From Leucaena leucocephala (Eukaryota; Streptophyta; Magnoliopsida; Fabales; Fabaceae): 64,000 bases of DNA. The notes below the pieces were generated by a model. That model saw nothing but the letters and a program-made list of their open reading frames with translations. It was not told the origin of the DNA and searched no databases. The translations under genes and the position numbers were made by a program. The DNA lies in the NCBI GenBank assembly GCA_037074615.1, contig CM073538.1, positions 20,857,068 through 20,921,067 of the forward strand. The letters run 5' to 3'. Shown here in pieces: positions 12,328 to 24,500 of the stretch. The first letter of the stretch is position 1. Each line of letters starts with the position of its first letter.

Positions 12328-12850
12328 CTCCCTCATATCCACGTTTCTTCCACTGAAGATACTCCTCTATGTATAGTACTCATCAGCCTTAGCTGCCTTC
12401 CTTTTTCTTTTTTATATTCACAGTTTGTGTATTCGATGTGTTGACAATATTTGAATCTGATCTAATAATATGAGATACTAGATAATTGTGTGAAAATACG
12501 TGTTTGATATCTAGCCTAAACTACAAATATTACCCTTAAAAGTTGTTATGTTCTTTATCCTTTATAAAGTTCACAATGTATCGAACTAAATATGCGTTTT
12601 TCTGGAAGTACACACTAATTGTGACTATTCATAACTTCAAAATAATACAGTTTGTTATAAGATATGGAAAAACAGGCCCAACTTATCCTATATTTTTTAA
12701 GGGTTGGATTTTAGTAACTGGTTTTAAAATGATAAAGAGTTTACCTGCCATATCTTGTATGTGGGAGATAAGGCTTATGGATTTGAGGTCTTGTGGGATA
12801 AGTCCATTAGAGATGGATCGGCATGTTTCCTAACTCTAGTTATAGGTTTT
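12328..12850. other. Intergenic DNA downstream of NDC1
   Basis: Probable 3' UTR of NDC1 followed by non-coding sequence. An open frame at 12543-12833 has no domain and no splice context, so I do not call it a gene. Confidence 0.5.
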
Positions 12851-12864
12851 ATAGTTGATCCTCT

Positions 12865-13054
12865 CTCTCTACCAATGGGAGTTAATCTGAGTGGTAAGTG
12901 ATTTAGTATCGTTTAAATGAGATTTCGAGTTCGAGCCTTGGCATATATAGAAAATCCTTGTTGGGAGACTCACCTACTATGGCCAGGTGCGTGATGCAGG
13001 TCGAATCCGGATATAGTTGGGGCAAAGTTCTGATAAACTGGATGGGAAAAAAAA
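12865..13054 (+). mobile_element. tRNA-derived SINE, copy 1
   Basis: About 190 bp with a pol III box A-like AATCTGAGTGGTAAG and box B-like GAGTTCGAGCC, ending in an A run. It is flanked by target-site duplications ATAGTTGATCCTCT (12851-12864) and ATAGTTGATCATCT (13055-13068). The body matches the minus strand of 14557-14739 over most of its length. Confidence 0.8.
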
Positions 13055-13183
13055 ATAGTTGATCATCTTTTTACGATTTTTAATATAAGATCTATTTGAA
13101 TAATTTGATTAAATGAAAGAAGATAGTTAAGTTAGTTAATATAATTTTATTTTTTTCTAAAACATTCTAATTATCATCCTTAA

Positions 13184-13758
13184 GGCATTGTTTGGTTAGA
13201 GGTTTTTATAGGGGAGGGGAGGGGAGAAGGATGTTTGGTTCAAAAAATGGAGTGGAGTGGAGTGGAGTGGAGGGGAGGGGAGGGGAGGGGAGGGGAAAAT
13301 TTTTGTCTTCTTTTGCTCCCCTCCCCCACTCTCTCACCCCTCCAAAATTGGAGGTTTGAGAGACTTTTCTCTATTTTAGACAAAATTGCCCATGTCCTTT
13401 TTTGAATATTCTAATAATACCCTTCAGGATTTTTCTGTTTAGCTTCTTCGTTCTCCTCGCCAACGTATGCCTCCACCTCCTCAGGTTTTTAATTTTATTA
13501 TATATATAATTGAAATAAAAATTTTTAAGATTTATAAATTAAAAAAATAATAATTTTGATATGAATATTGTAAATAAAGAGTAAATAAATTTAAATAAAG
13601 AGATAAGGGTATATTTGTTAATTTTTAATTAACTCTACTCCACTCCCCTCCTCTTTTAAACCAAATAAAAAATATCATTAATTAACCTTCCCCATCTTTT
13701 CCTACCATCCCTTAAATTAATCTAACCTCCCCTCCCTTTAGCTGAACCAAACAAAGCC
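13184..13758. mobile_element. Tourist/PIF-Harbinger-like MITE
   Basis: Terminal inverted repeat GGCATTGTTTGGTT at the left, AACCAAACAAAGCC at the right (one mismatch), flanked by a TAA target duplication at 13181-13183 and 13759-13761. It is 575 bp with no coding capacity. Near its left end it carries GGAGT and GGGGA pentamer runs. Confidence 0.75.
13272..13295 (+). repeat. G-quadruplex-prone (GGGGA)n run
   Basis: Five GGGG tracts separated by single A bases, preceded by (GGAGT)n. A shorter set of three GGGG tracts is at 13211-13224. All lie inside the Tourist-like MITE. Confidence 0.8.
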
Positions 13759-13761
13759 TAA

Positions 13762-15017
13762 CTCTTTCTCATATTCTCTTATTTGATTATTGTAGAGGGA
13801 GTATCAATATAGGTAATTTAAGAAAAAAATTATACAGAAAATATCTTATATTTAGGATTAATATTAACTCATTGATTAGATCTTATATTAAAATAAATGT
13901 AATATTTTATATTGATATTTGATGTCTGTGTGCATATGTGCTCTACCTAAATGAGTTTGGTTGGATTATGAAATGAAATTAATTTGTAACGAATTGGCAG
14001 CATGGACAGATTGAGATATTTGAGACTAATACATCATTGCATTTAAGAAAGAAACTGACTTTAATCCGAAGGATTTAAATTCGACCATTGATGTTGTAAA
14101 CGTATCTTGAACATCAAAATGTTCACGGGCTAACACTAAATTAGATTTCATCTCCTCCATTCCTTTTTGTTTTTTTGGGTGTGTGGCAAAATAATTAAGT
14201 TGTAATCACATCGAATCTTGACTATTATGAAAGACCTTATAAAGAAAGTTACGATAGCAATTGCATTACGAAGCAGGGCAATGTCCCTTTCAAGTTTCAA
14301 GATCCATAATATTCAGCTGAAAATCTGCTTGAAAAATGAATGGCCATGTACTCATTTGTGAGGGGTCACTTTTGCCTTTTGACTCATTTTTTTCTTTCTT
14401 TCTTTGAATCAAGAGGCAAGTTCAAGACTTGGAAATTACAACAACACATGGATAAATAAGAGAAATTAAGTCACTCTCTTTATCCGCTCTTAAAAGAGTG
14501 GAACATCCAGAAAAAAGGACCCTAAGATAATCGTTCCATCATTGTTGACTTTTGGCTTTTTTTTAGTTACTTATTCAATTTATCAGAGTTTTGCTCCGAC
14601 TATATCCAAGTTCGAATTGCGTCGCGCACCTAGCTATGGTGAATGAGTTTCTTAATGAGGATTTTTTGCATAAGTCAAAGCTCAAACTCGAGATCTCATT
14701 TAAACGATATTGAGCCGCTTACTCCTCAGATTAACTCTCATTGATGACTTTTGACTGGCATATTAGAGGAAATATTGAGTAAAATTGGACATCCTCAAAC
14801 TTGATTTGGTTCATCATCATCAAGTTTGTCAATTGGACTCCCCCTATTGAGGAATTTACTTATCCTGATCTGAATTTTCATTTTGTCATTAACTAAAGTT
14901 CTATTCCAAATTTTAATGTATATTTATCACTTATTTTTAATAATATTGCTGTTAAAGACATTTCAAATTCAAAATAGTGTGACGTCAAAAGGAGGTTAAA
15001 ACTGAAGATAAAATAAT
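13762..15017. other. Gene-free intergenic DNA
   Basis: AT-rich non-coding sequence apart from the SINE at 14557-14739. I see no exon-like frames. Confidence 0.6.
14557..14739 (-). mobile_element. tRNA-derived SINE, copy 2
   Basis: The minus strand reads GAGTTAATCTGAGGAGTAAG, then CGTTTAAATGAGATCTCGAG and GGATATAGTCGGAGCAAA, matching SINE copy 1. The tail is a T run on the plus strand. Imperfect target duplications flank it: ATTGTTGACTTTTGGC (14541-14556) and ATTGATGACTTTTGACTGG (14740-14758). Confidence 0.8.
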
Positions 15018-15282
15018 TACTCCTCCAATCCTTAATAGATTATCTAATTCTAAAGTTGATATTTCTTAAATATAAGATTTATTTTTATATTTATCATTTT
15101 TTTTCTAAAATATTCCTTTTGATACTCTCTCGATAATAATCAAATAAGAAAGGAAGAGAATAAGTTAAAGAAGATGATTATGATATTTTAGATAAAATAT
15201 ATCATTTTAGTTATCTTAACTAATTTTTTTAATTTAATTACATTAATTAAATATGTCATATATTAAGGATTGAAGGAATATT
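15018..15282. mobile_element. Stowaway-like MITE
   Basis: The left end TACTCCTCCAATCCTTAATA matches the reverse complement of TATTAAGGATTGAAGGAATA at the right. About 265 bp, AT-rich, TA flanks. Confidence 0.65.
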
Positions 15283-17085
15283 ACGTAGTACATAGATTTT
15301 GTTTTCTCCTTACTATGCCTTTTCCCCTGTGAGAATAAGTAACAAGGGATGGAGAAAAAACTAAAAAAATTAGTTTTGATTAACTGTAAAAGACTAACCA
15401 AAAGCAATTGAAATGTTAATGGATGTCATGCTCAAATAATCAGAGTGATAACTCCCATTGTCTTTTCTGTGGATGTGAGAGTGAGTTGGTTATACATAAC
15501 ATCAGATTGGGACATTTTCCTTTCATGTCCATAAAAAACTAAAAAAGAGGGACCCCTCAATCCTCAGCATCAAACTTTCCTTCAATTAGGTCATTACTTG
15601 CCTCCACAATATCTCCCTCCTAAGCATTTAATAGCAGCATCCAACTTTTAAGACAGCCAAATATAGTTATTTTCAATATATCTAAATCATGTAAGTTAAT
15701 TATCCATAATAAATTATTTGAAGTTGTCATTTTCATTTATTAAAAAATTTATAATCAACATTCAAGTAAGAATAAACTTGCATTCTTCTTGCCTTAGTTG
15801 TATTCTTATTTACCAAAAAAAAAAAATTAGTGTTTTAAGTCACCTCACAATTTTTATCTAAAAAATACTTGTAAGGATAATAAATTTTTTCAACTATAAT
15901 AAATTATCTAAATTTATTTTGTCCAACTAGCCACCTAAAAGGGGGGTGTTTGGATAATTGGCCTAAAGATTTTGTCCACTGGTCGTTGGCACTATATAAT
16001 ATTCTCCAGGTTCTTATTATAAGTCACTTGATAGAATATTAATTAATTTTTTTTGATATTATTCTCATTTAAAATTATCAACAATGAGAAAGAATGTAAT
16101 ACAAATATAATTTTTTATTTAAATATATATATAATTAAAAATTTATTCTATTTTAGTTACAATGAGATAGTTAGAAGTGTATTATAATAAGTATTGGAAG
16201 AGTAACTCATTAACCTGAGTAAGTCCTAACTGAAAATAGGATTAGCTTCCAAAAAATTATATAATAAAAAAATGAAAATAATCTAATTATCTTTACTATA
16301 CAGTCAAAAATAAAATAACATGACAATTTCAAGTTAAAACATAAGGATATCAATTTAGATTCTCTTACTCTCTCACATTAAAAACATAATTATAATCTCA
16401 TGTGGCGTGAAAAATAAATTTAATTGAAAATAAAAAATAATTATTAATTTAACTAAACGAAAACGTCATAGTCAGTGCACAAGAAGTTCCTTTATTAATG
16501 AATGTCCCTCACGTTTCAAAGCATCTTTTTCCTTTATGGCGTGAATGGTTAGAGAAATAATAATGGGATAATATAAAATAAAGTAATTGATAGTAATGAT
16601 ATTGACTATTAAAAAAATATATAATAATAAGTGTTTAGATAATTAATGGTGACTGGTAATATTCTACTAATTAATATAATTTGAGAGTTTTATTATTATA
16701 GAGAAAGTGCATGATTTATTATAGAGTTTTATTATTATAAAGTAATTTATTAAATTTTAATTTTTAGTTCAAAAAAGTACCTAATTAATCTTTTGTACTT
16801 TGGCTGGTAGTGTGATTAATTACACACTATATGGTCAAACATAATTCTGAAAATTTCATGATAGACATGCCCCAAGGTGGATTTTAAGGACAATAATAAT
16901 AATTACTAAAATTTAATAAATTAATTAAGTTATAGTTTTAAAACTCAGATTTTAATAAGTTATATATATATTTATATATATATTTACTTACCATCCACCT
17001 CTTTCTTATCAACTGAATCTTATTGGCATACTTGATACAATGGAAATTAAAATGTGAAAGCACAATATTCTATTTCTTTTGTAAT
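15283..17085. other. Gene-free AT-rich intergenic DNA
   Basis: No exon-like frame, splice context or conserved motif seen. It contains only short AT repeats. Confidence 0.6.
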
Positions 17086-17690
17086 AATAATTATTTTTAT
17101 TTTTATTTTTAATATTTTAAACTGTTTTATTTTTATAAAAGAATTGAGAAATAAGATGATGGAAGTAAAAATAAAATATTTTAAATTATTTTATCTTAAA
17201 TTATAAAATTTTTAGACAACTTTAGTCCTTCTCAAGTAATAAAAAAATATTTTAGATCATTTTATCTTAAGTTATAAAAAAAACATAAATTTGATACTTA
17301 TTTCTATCCTGCTAAACAAACTTTTAAATATAATTTAACTTCTATTTCTACTTCTATTAAAATCTCTTTTATTTTCATTTTTAATATTTTAGACTATTTT
17401 ATTTTTATAAAAAAAATTAAAAAATGAGATGATTAAAGTAGAAGCGAAAGTAAAATATTTTAAACTATTTTATCCTAAGTTATAAAATTTGTGGACAACT
17501 TCAGCCCTGCTCAAATTATAAAAAAATATTTTATATCATTTTACCTCAAATTATAAAAAAATATATATCAATTGTATACTTATTTCTATCCTACTAAACA
17601 ACTTTTTAAATCTTATTTTTAATATAATTTAACTTTCATGTCTATTTCTACTTTTATTAAAAACTCTTTTATCTTACTAAGCTACCGTAC
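17086..17690 (+). repeat. Diverged tandem repeat, two units of about 280-300 bp
   Basis: The units share ATTTTTAATATTTTA, TTTTATTTTTATAAAA, GAGATGAT/AAGATGAT and TATCCT(G/A)CTAAACAA, with equivalent landmarks 272-282 bases apart. The reverse complement of a third unit lies at about 34990-35262. No coding capacity. Confidence 0.6.
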
Positions 17691-19911
17691 ATGATTTTAT
17701 TTAAGGAGTTTTTATAAATAATAAAATTAATAATTTTTAGATTGTATATAGTTTAATAAATGAGTCACATTCTATATCGTATTTTTATATATACAGAGAG
17801 AGAGAGAGAAATGGAATATTTATATAGGAGTAGGTTGAAGCAAGTTGTGAGTGTTGGGACAGAGTAGGGCACCTAAAATGTGAAATTTATTCACCATTAC
17901 GTATAAGGATTTGCCAACAATAAATATTTAGTTTGAACTTCGTTAATTAATTAAATTATCATATAGTAATGAAGAGGCATAATAATAATAATAATAAATA
18001 TTATTATTAATTATTAATACTACCTAAACCACATTGCTTGCTTACGTAAGCTTCATTTTCAGTAGTAGTTAGTAATAATTAATGAGCAATATTAATTAGT
18101 CGTAACTAGAGAAACCTCATTTGCTAGAAAATGCCAAACCTCATTATCTACGGTGCCGTGTTTAAATTAAACAACACTTGGATTTAATGTGAATATAATT
18201 TAATTAAATTAAATTGCATTGCATATCATTTGAAAGTTGGTTCATTTGCTACTACTTGCTTGCATATATTCGTTTTAACAAGCCATCTCATATTTAATAT
18301 GACTAATTAGTTAGGATTTCATATCTTATACCTTCTTCCTTCGTTATTAAGAGCCAGTCATTAAGGTTTTGGGTTCGGGCTACATGCTTTTTTTCTCTTT
18401 TTTGTTATAAATTTTTTTAAAAAAGTTGAGTTTATTTAAGAACTAAGGGCAGTGTGAAGTCTCATTTTCTCTTAAATAATATTAATGTCAGGTAAGTCAA
18501 GCTGTCTATTATATTTAAATGTAAACTTAGATACCTATGAGTTATAATAACTCTTTAAATATCGTAATTAGAACTACAATAAAATAATATTTTTTAAAGA
18601 TAGAATACGTTCTAAATAATCATATGTCTTATTTCTTTACCAATTGAACCTATAAATAATAGGGGAATCACTGGCAGATAGAGGATAAAAGGGGTCCATG
18701 ACCCATCAAGGGTAGGGGTTCCCCGAGAAGTATTTTAATGAGGATCAAACCACTTGCACCAGCAACTTATTAGTAGGGTCTTGGGTAGGTGCTAGATGCC
18801 AAACCACTAACAAGGAGAGGGTAAATCGGGTTCATAACCGTTACTAAGGGCAGGGGATCTCCCCACGATCAATGGCTGCTATCAAATAAGATTGTAGTGA
18901 CATGCAGAGAGTCTTGAGAGAATTCGCCCTTGGACCACTTGAGCCAACCAACATAAGCAGTATACAGCAGCATCCTTGAAGAATCAACAAAATATCTGGA
19001 TGCCCTAAAAAAAATGTTGTAGGGTGGGTTTACCCCAAACACAAGGGAGTTAATAAAGGTGGTCCATTTTAATTTCTAGAAGAGAGGATGGTTTCATAGG
19101 GCTCTTCCCAAGTGATGAATCAAGAATATTAACTATTGGGCCATTCGTGCTTCCCAAATATTAACTCTAAAATATTGACACGTCATTTCTAAGATGGATG
19201 GATATAAATTTTCCCTTCACTTTGAAGTATTACCTTTCTTGCTCATCTGTCACTCTCATTTCATTTTGCAACATTAACATCCTTCGTTCCCCATGCTCCT
19301 GCTAACGAGTTGACTTCAAGGGAAGGAACTCATTATATGTTGAATAAGATAGAGGAATGGAGAAAATTGTTGGTGGCAATGGTTCTTCAAGAGTGGATGG
19401 AGAATAAATGAGGAAGAAAGTCCATGTCTTCAAAACGTGGCTAATACTTTTCTTTAGGTTTAATTTATTTCTATTTATTCTTATTTTCATGAGCAAATTG
19501 AGTTGGTGGCCAATTTCTTTCAAAATACAATGAAGATCTCTAGATATGATTCGTATTTCAAAATTTATAAATCTTTAAATTATCTAATATTCGTATTTTT
19601 TTCTGAATCCTACTATCAGGTTTTTGAACAATCTATTAATTTAGATTGAAATTTTATAACTATAATATCTTTTTTTAAGAGTCTTTTTTTAATAAGGTAA
19701 AATACAAACATTAATTTTTTACTTTATAATTTAACTGATTCACTGTTAAATCAAATACCTTAGGTCGTGGTTATCGCACCTTTAATTATTACCTTCTAAA
19801 GATCTTTAGGAACTAAAGAAATATGTGACCTTAGTGAGTTTTATTGTTTTAACTCCCTACAGAATCCTTTGTAATAAAATTCTGATTATAAGATGCCTTT
19901 TTAAATATATG
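17691..19911. other. Gene-free intergenic DNA with a degenerate duplication
   Basis: Mostly AT-rich. The section 18660-19560 is more balanced in composition and holds a diverged duplication (18681-18866). I see no reading frame with a recognisable product. Confidence 0.55.
18681..18866 (+). repeat. Degenerate direct duplication, period about 136 bp
   Basis: GAGGATAAAAGGGGTCCATGACC...AAGGGTAGGGG at 18681 recurs as GAGGGTAAATCGGGTTCATAACC...AAGGGCAGGGG from 18817. Origin unknown; it might be remnant transposon sequence. Confidence 0.5.
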
Positions 19912-20386
19912 GGTTTGTTTGGATAAAATTTTAGAAAATGACTTATGAAAAAAATAAAAAAAGTTTTTTGGTAACTTTTAAAAAAGTACTTTAAGAGAAA
20001 AGTTTATGAAAAAAAATAGTTTTAAATAAATGAGTATTTAGATAATTATTTATAGAAGTACTTTTATTATTGATAAATTACGAAAAATAATATGCGTATT
20101 AAATAAGGAGAGATGAGATATGAGAGAGAAGAGAGGATATATATTGTAAAAAAGAAAAGAGAGAAGAGATAGGGTGTAAAAAAAGTAGATGATGGATGAG
20201 AGATGGTGTAAAAAAAAGTACGAGTAATATAGTAATTGGTTAATCCATAAGCTCTTTTACTGTTCCATAAGCTACCCTGACCAGTTTATTTAAAACTTTA
20301 GTTCAAAAATCTATTTGAATAAATATAATTATTTATTTTAAATTTTTTTAAAATCTAGATTTTACTGATAACCAAACACACAATAT
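19912..20386 (+). mobile_element. MITE-like repeat, purine-core family, copy 3
   Basis: Ends GGGTTTGTTTGGATAA and the inverse GATAACCAAACAC. Shared internal phrases with 37858-38286: TAGTTTTAAATAAATGAG, CTTTTATTATT(G/A)ATAAATTA, a GAGAG-rich core, AATATAGTAATTGGTT and CATAAGCTCTTTT. Confidence 0.65.
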
Positions 20387-21437
20387 ATATATATATATAT
20401 ATATCTTCATTTTGATAATATTCCAAAAACAATTACCTCTATAGAAACAAATTGTTGAAGCAGCTGGCATTGTTCATTAGACATGGCCATGCAATTTGCT
20501 GATACAACTACTTGTCATAAACAAGTCACTGTCCACCCCGTAAAATAATTGATAAAATTAAATAATATTATTTTATTATAATTCTAGTCATAATATTTAA
20601 AAATATATTTTAACTTTTAGATATTTAAATTTACACTTAAAGGTAATTGACAGTTATCTTTATATTAGTATTATTTAGGAGATAAAGAAATTTTATCCTA
20701 CATTTAAATTGTAGGTAATTTCAATCTTTTTTTTAAATTTTTTTATAAAAAAAAATTAATTACGGTGAAGTTCATTTAGTTGACTTTACCACAACACAAG
20801 TAGTAATAAAATCATATAAATAAAAGCTCCCTTGTGCCTTGATATTTGAAGTTTGTATCATTGGTCAGCTCTCTGCCTACATATCTGATCCCCTGCAGAC
20901 CTGTTCAACATAAACAATAACGGGAAGCCATTCAGTAATAATTATATTCTCACAGGAAAAAAAAAATCTCAATTTAATACTCTGTCGCACAAAAACATGC
21001 AAAGTGGAAAGTTCTAGCAACTTACATAATATCAAATAAACTATATTAAAAAAATATTTAGTTGCTTCTACTGATTTTTCCTTAACTATCCATTTATTGT
21101 ATTTCCTTGATTGTGTGTTATTTTTGGGGAAAAAAATCGAATGCCCTGTATAAGCAATCAAGTCAAATAAGTACTAAACAAAAGAGCAGAGAACTTAGAT
21201 GAATGCAGAGAAAAAAAAAACAGTTAAGAAGTTGGAAATGGTTAGGCTGACATGGAATGCCTCAGTGAAGAGTATAATGCTAATAATATCTGTTTTAATT
21301 GTACAGTACTTTTCACCTTGTTCATGAAAACGACTAGTTTTTTTGTCATCATAGTACCAGAACCAGACCTCATTCTTCCATTGTTTTATAAGCTCAAGAT
21401 TATATAATATACCTCTTTTGTATTTTGTCTCCATTTA
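20387..21437. other. Intergenic DNA upstream of FAAH
   Basis: AT-rich, with an (AT)n run at 20386-20404. The last few hundred bases presumably contain the FAAH promoter and 5' UTR. No clear core element seen. Confidence 0.5.
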
Positions 21438-21548
21438 TTGTATTCTCCGCCTACTCTTTCTCCTTCTTCTTCCGTTTCTGTTTTATGTAGAAACCATCGT
21501 TTCCTTCTCCGTTCTTCCATCATTTCCCTGGGACATCCTCGTATGATC

Positions 21549-24500
21549 ATGGGTCTGTTAAAAAAGAAACCTCTTGTTTACAGTCCAGTCAAAGATGTTG
21601 ATTTAGGACCCCAGAGTGATGAATTCTATCTTCAAGCCAATGTCAAAGGTTCATGCTTTGATATACCTTATTATCTGTTTTTCTCTTTCCTTGCTCTTTG
21701 CATGATAGCTCTCTGGTCAGGAACAGAGGAGGTTGATGAGTGATAACTACCCAATTCTGGATATTCTCTTTTTCTTTTTGATCATACACTATGAAATTAG
21801 TTTTAGTTCTGAGGAAAAGAGACGATTTCTGATGTCATGCTTTTGTCAAGCTTATGAATTTGAAGCTTGTATCAGTTACAATAATGGTTTCTTTTCACTT
21901 ACAGCTCCTCGCATGACTGGAATTTTGGTCAAACTCTTTGCTACGCTTATGGAGATTCCATTACTTGGAAGCCTTTTATTATATATATTGAAAGGGAACA
22001 ATCTCATTCACAAGGTATGCTCTTAATCCATCCTTTGTCACGTAAATGCTGAGATTCTATCATAAGTCCCACATCGGGAAGATCCTTTGTCCTAATCGGT
22101 CCTTTAAATGAGGGGCCTTATAACCTCCCTTGCTCACCAATTCAAATGGCTAACTTTTGGGGCGTGGTTATCCTCACAAGAGTCTTTCTTCTAGCTATGC
22201 TTAGCAATGTTTGTGTTTCTTCTGCAGCTTATTACACATGCACAGCTGCAAGAGTCGCCTCTCTTTGTTCCCTTGCATGCGTTTGAAGGTTTGTTAATCT
22301 GAATTATGAAGTTGTAATTTTTTCTTTTGATGCAAAATGATTACAGTTCTTTGAGATCTGAACTCTGAAGAGGTTAATTTAATTACCTTTGTGAGGTTGG
22401 TCATTGGTTCAGTTTACCCAAGGAAAAATTGACAAAAAGTTCTATTTTTCTTGTTTTTTTTGGGCAGATACTGAAGAACATGAAGTAAAATGCCTAGATT
22501 CTGATTTATCTCCAGCACGGAAAGTTCAGCTTGCAATAGAATGCTTACCTACATATTCAGAAAAGAAGCCTTCTTTCTGTCGCTGGAAAATAATGGACTA
22601 TCACAAAGCCTACGCTTCAGGAGATTTAACTCCATTTATGGTATTCACATATCAGAACTTCAATTGCTTTAAGTTTTATTCTTCAAAATCTAATCTTTTT
22701 TATGTCTCTGTGATGATCATATATATATATAAAACATTGCGTAGGTTGCAGAGCGATTTATAGCTGCTGTTAGTAAATCATCCAAAACCCCTTATCAGAT
22801 GGCATTCTTTATTGCCTCCAATAATGAAGACATACTGAGACAAGCAAAGGAATCTACTCTTAGATATGAAAGAGGTACACTGATGGAATCTGATAACCCC
22901 AAAAACTCATAATTCATAAATCTGAATATTTTTGTCTTGTTTCTTTGGCATTCTGAAATGAAAACTCAAGTAGCTGAAATAGTGCTTGAATTACTGAAGA
23001 TCATGATGTTTTGTTTTTGGCAGGAGAACCTATTTCTGTGCTAGATGGTGTTCCTGTTGCTATCAAGGATGAAATAGATTGTTTGCCATATCCAACCACA
23101 GGTTAGCCTTCTGGTGTATTCAATTAAAATCACTATCAGATCCTATGGAAGTAATATAATCACTAAAAAGTCCTATAACATGCAATGATAGGTTCCTCCA
23201 TGCTACTCATTTGGTATTGGGACTTTTTGGTCATTAGTTTTCTTCCTTAGGGCCTCATAGTGATTTTACCATAATTATTCACTAAGAAGCTAAAAGACAA
23301 AAAAAAAAAAAAACCCAAAATAAAATGTCTTATAGGAGGAACAAAGTGGCTGCACAAAGAAAGGCATTGTAAAGATGATGCTTGCTGTGTTAAGCGTCTG
23401 AGGTTATGTGGGGCCATAATTGTTGGAAAAACCAATATGCATGAACTTGGAGCTGGAACTAGTGGGATTAATCCACATTATGGGTAAGAGAATGCATTAT
23501 ACATTATTAATCATGATCCATGACCAAACTTTCCTTGCTTTTTGACTTCTTCTGAGGTTGGTTATAACAAGAAAATGTCTGTTTAACTACCTTGTAGGGC
23601 TACCAGAAACCCATATGACTCCACCAAGATTGCAGGAGGTTCTTCTAGTGGATCTGCTGCAGTTGTGTCTGCAGGACTTTGCCCTGTTGCTCTTGGTGTT
23701 GATGGGGGAGGTACTAATATTTTATCAGAAACTCTGTTTTTATCCTTTTTTATGTCATATTGGTATCTTAAGAGTTATATTTTTTTTCTTAAGCTTCAAG
23801 GATAAAAGTATTGTCATTTTTTGAAAAAACAAAGTATCCCTAGAGCCCTACAGGTTCATTTGATAATGACACCATCTTATATGAGCTAAAAAACTTGGTT
23901 TTGGTCCTTCTGTTTATATACGAAAACCAGCAAAATCAGCATAGTAATATTAATCTTCTAGGTATATCTTTCTTAGACACATTCTAGTATGCTAACTTCT
24001 ACTATTCTTGAATGGACTCAATCTGAAAACAAATACTCCCTGCGGTCCTTATTATAAGCAAAACATGCAGATATACCTAGAAGATAGTCCAAGTCAATCA
24101 TAAATAAACGTGTAAAATGCATGTATCTAACTATATATATGTATATTTATTGTTGGTTTGGTATAGTGAATCACTAATTTGCTCGTAAAACTTGGTCAGG
24201 ATCGGTGCGAATGCCTGCAGCTCTTTGTGGGGTGGTTGGTCTAAAACCAACTTTTGGTCGTGTACCTCATTCTGGGTGAGTAATCCAACGATGTTTGTTG
24301 GTTGTAGCATGATTCTTGACCAACAGATTATAATGATTTAAAAGAGTGTTGTCATGCTACATTCAGAGTTCTTCCTTTGAACTGGACAGTGGGGATGGTT
24401 GGAATACTAGCAGGCACTGTTGAGGATGCACTGATAGTGTTAGTATTATTACTCTTTTCTTTTCCTTTTCAATGTAAACGGACAAGCATCAATGGTATGA

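Noticed and set aside
12543..12833. 96-codon frame after NDC1
   Set aside because: No domain or homology recognised and no splice or start context; treated as intergenic.
18918..18933. GAATTCGCCCTT, identical to a TA-cloning vector junction
   Set aside because: Only 12 bases match and the flanks do not resemble vector, so chance is the better explanation.
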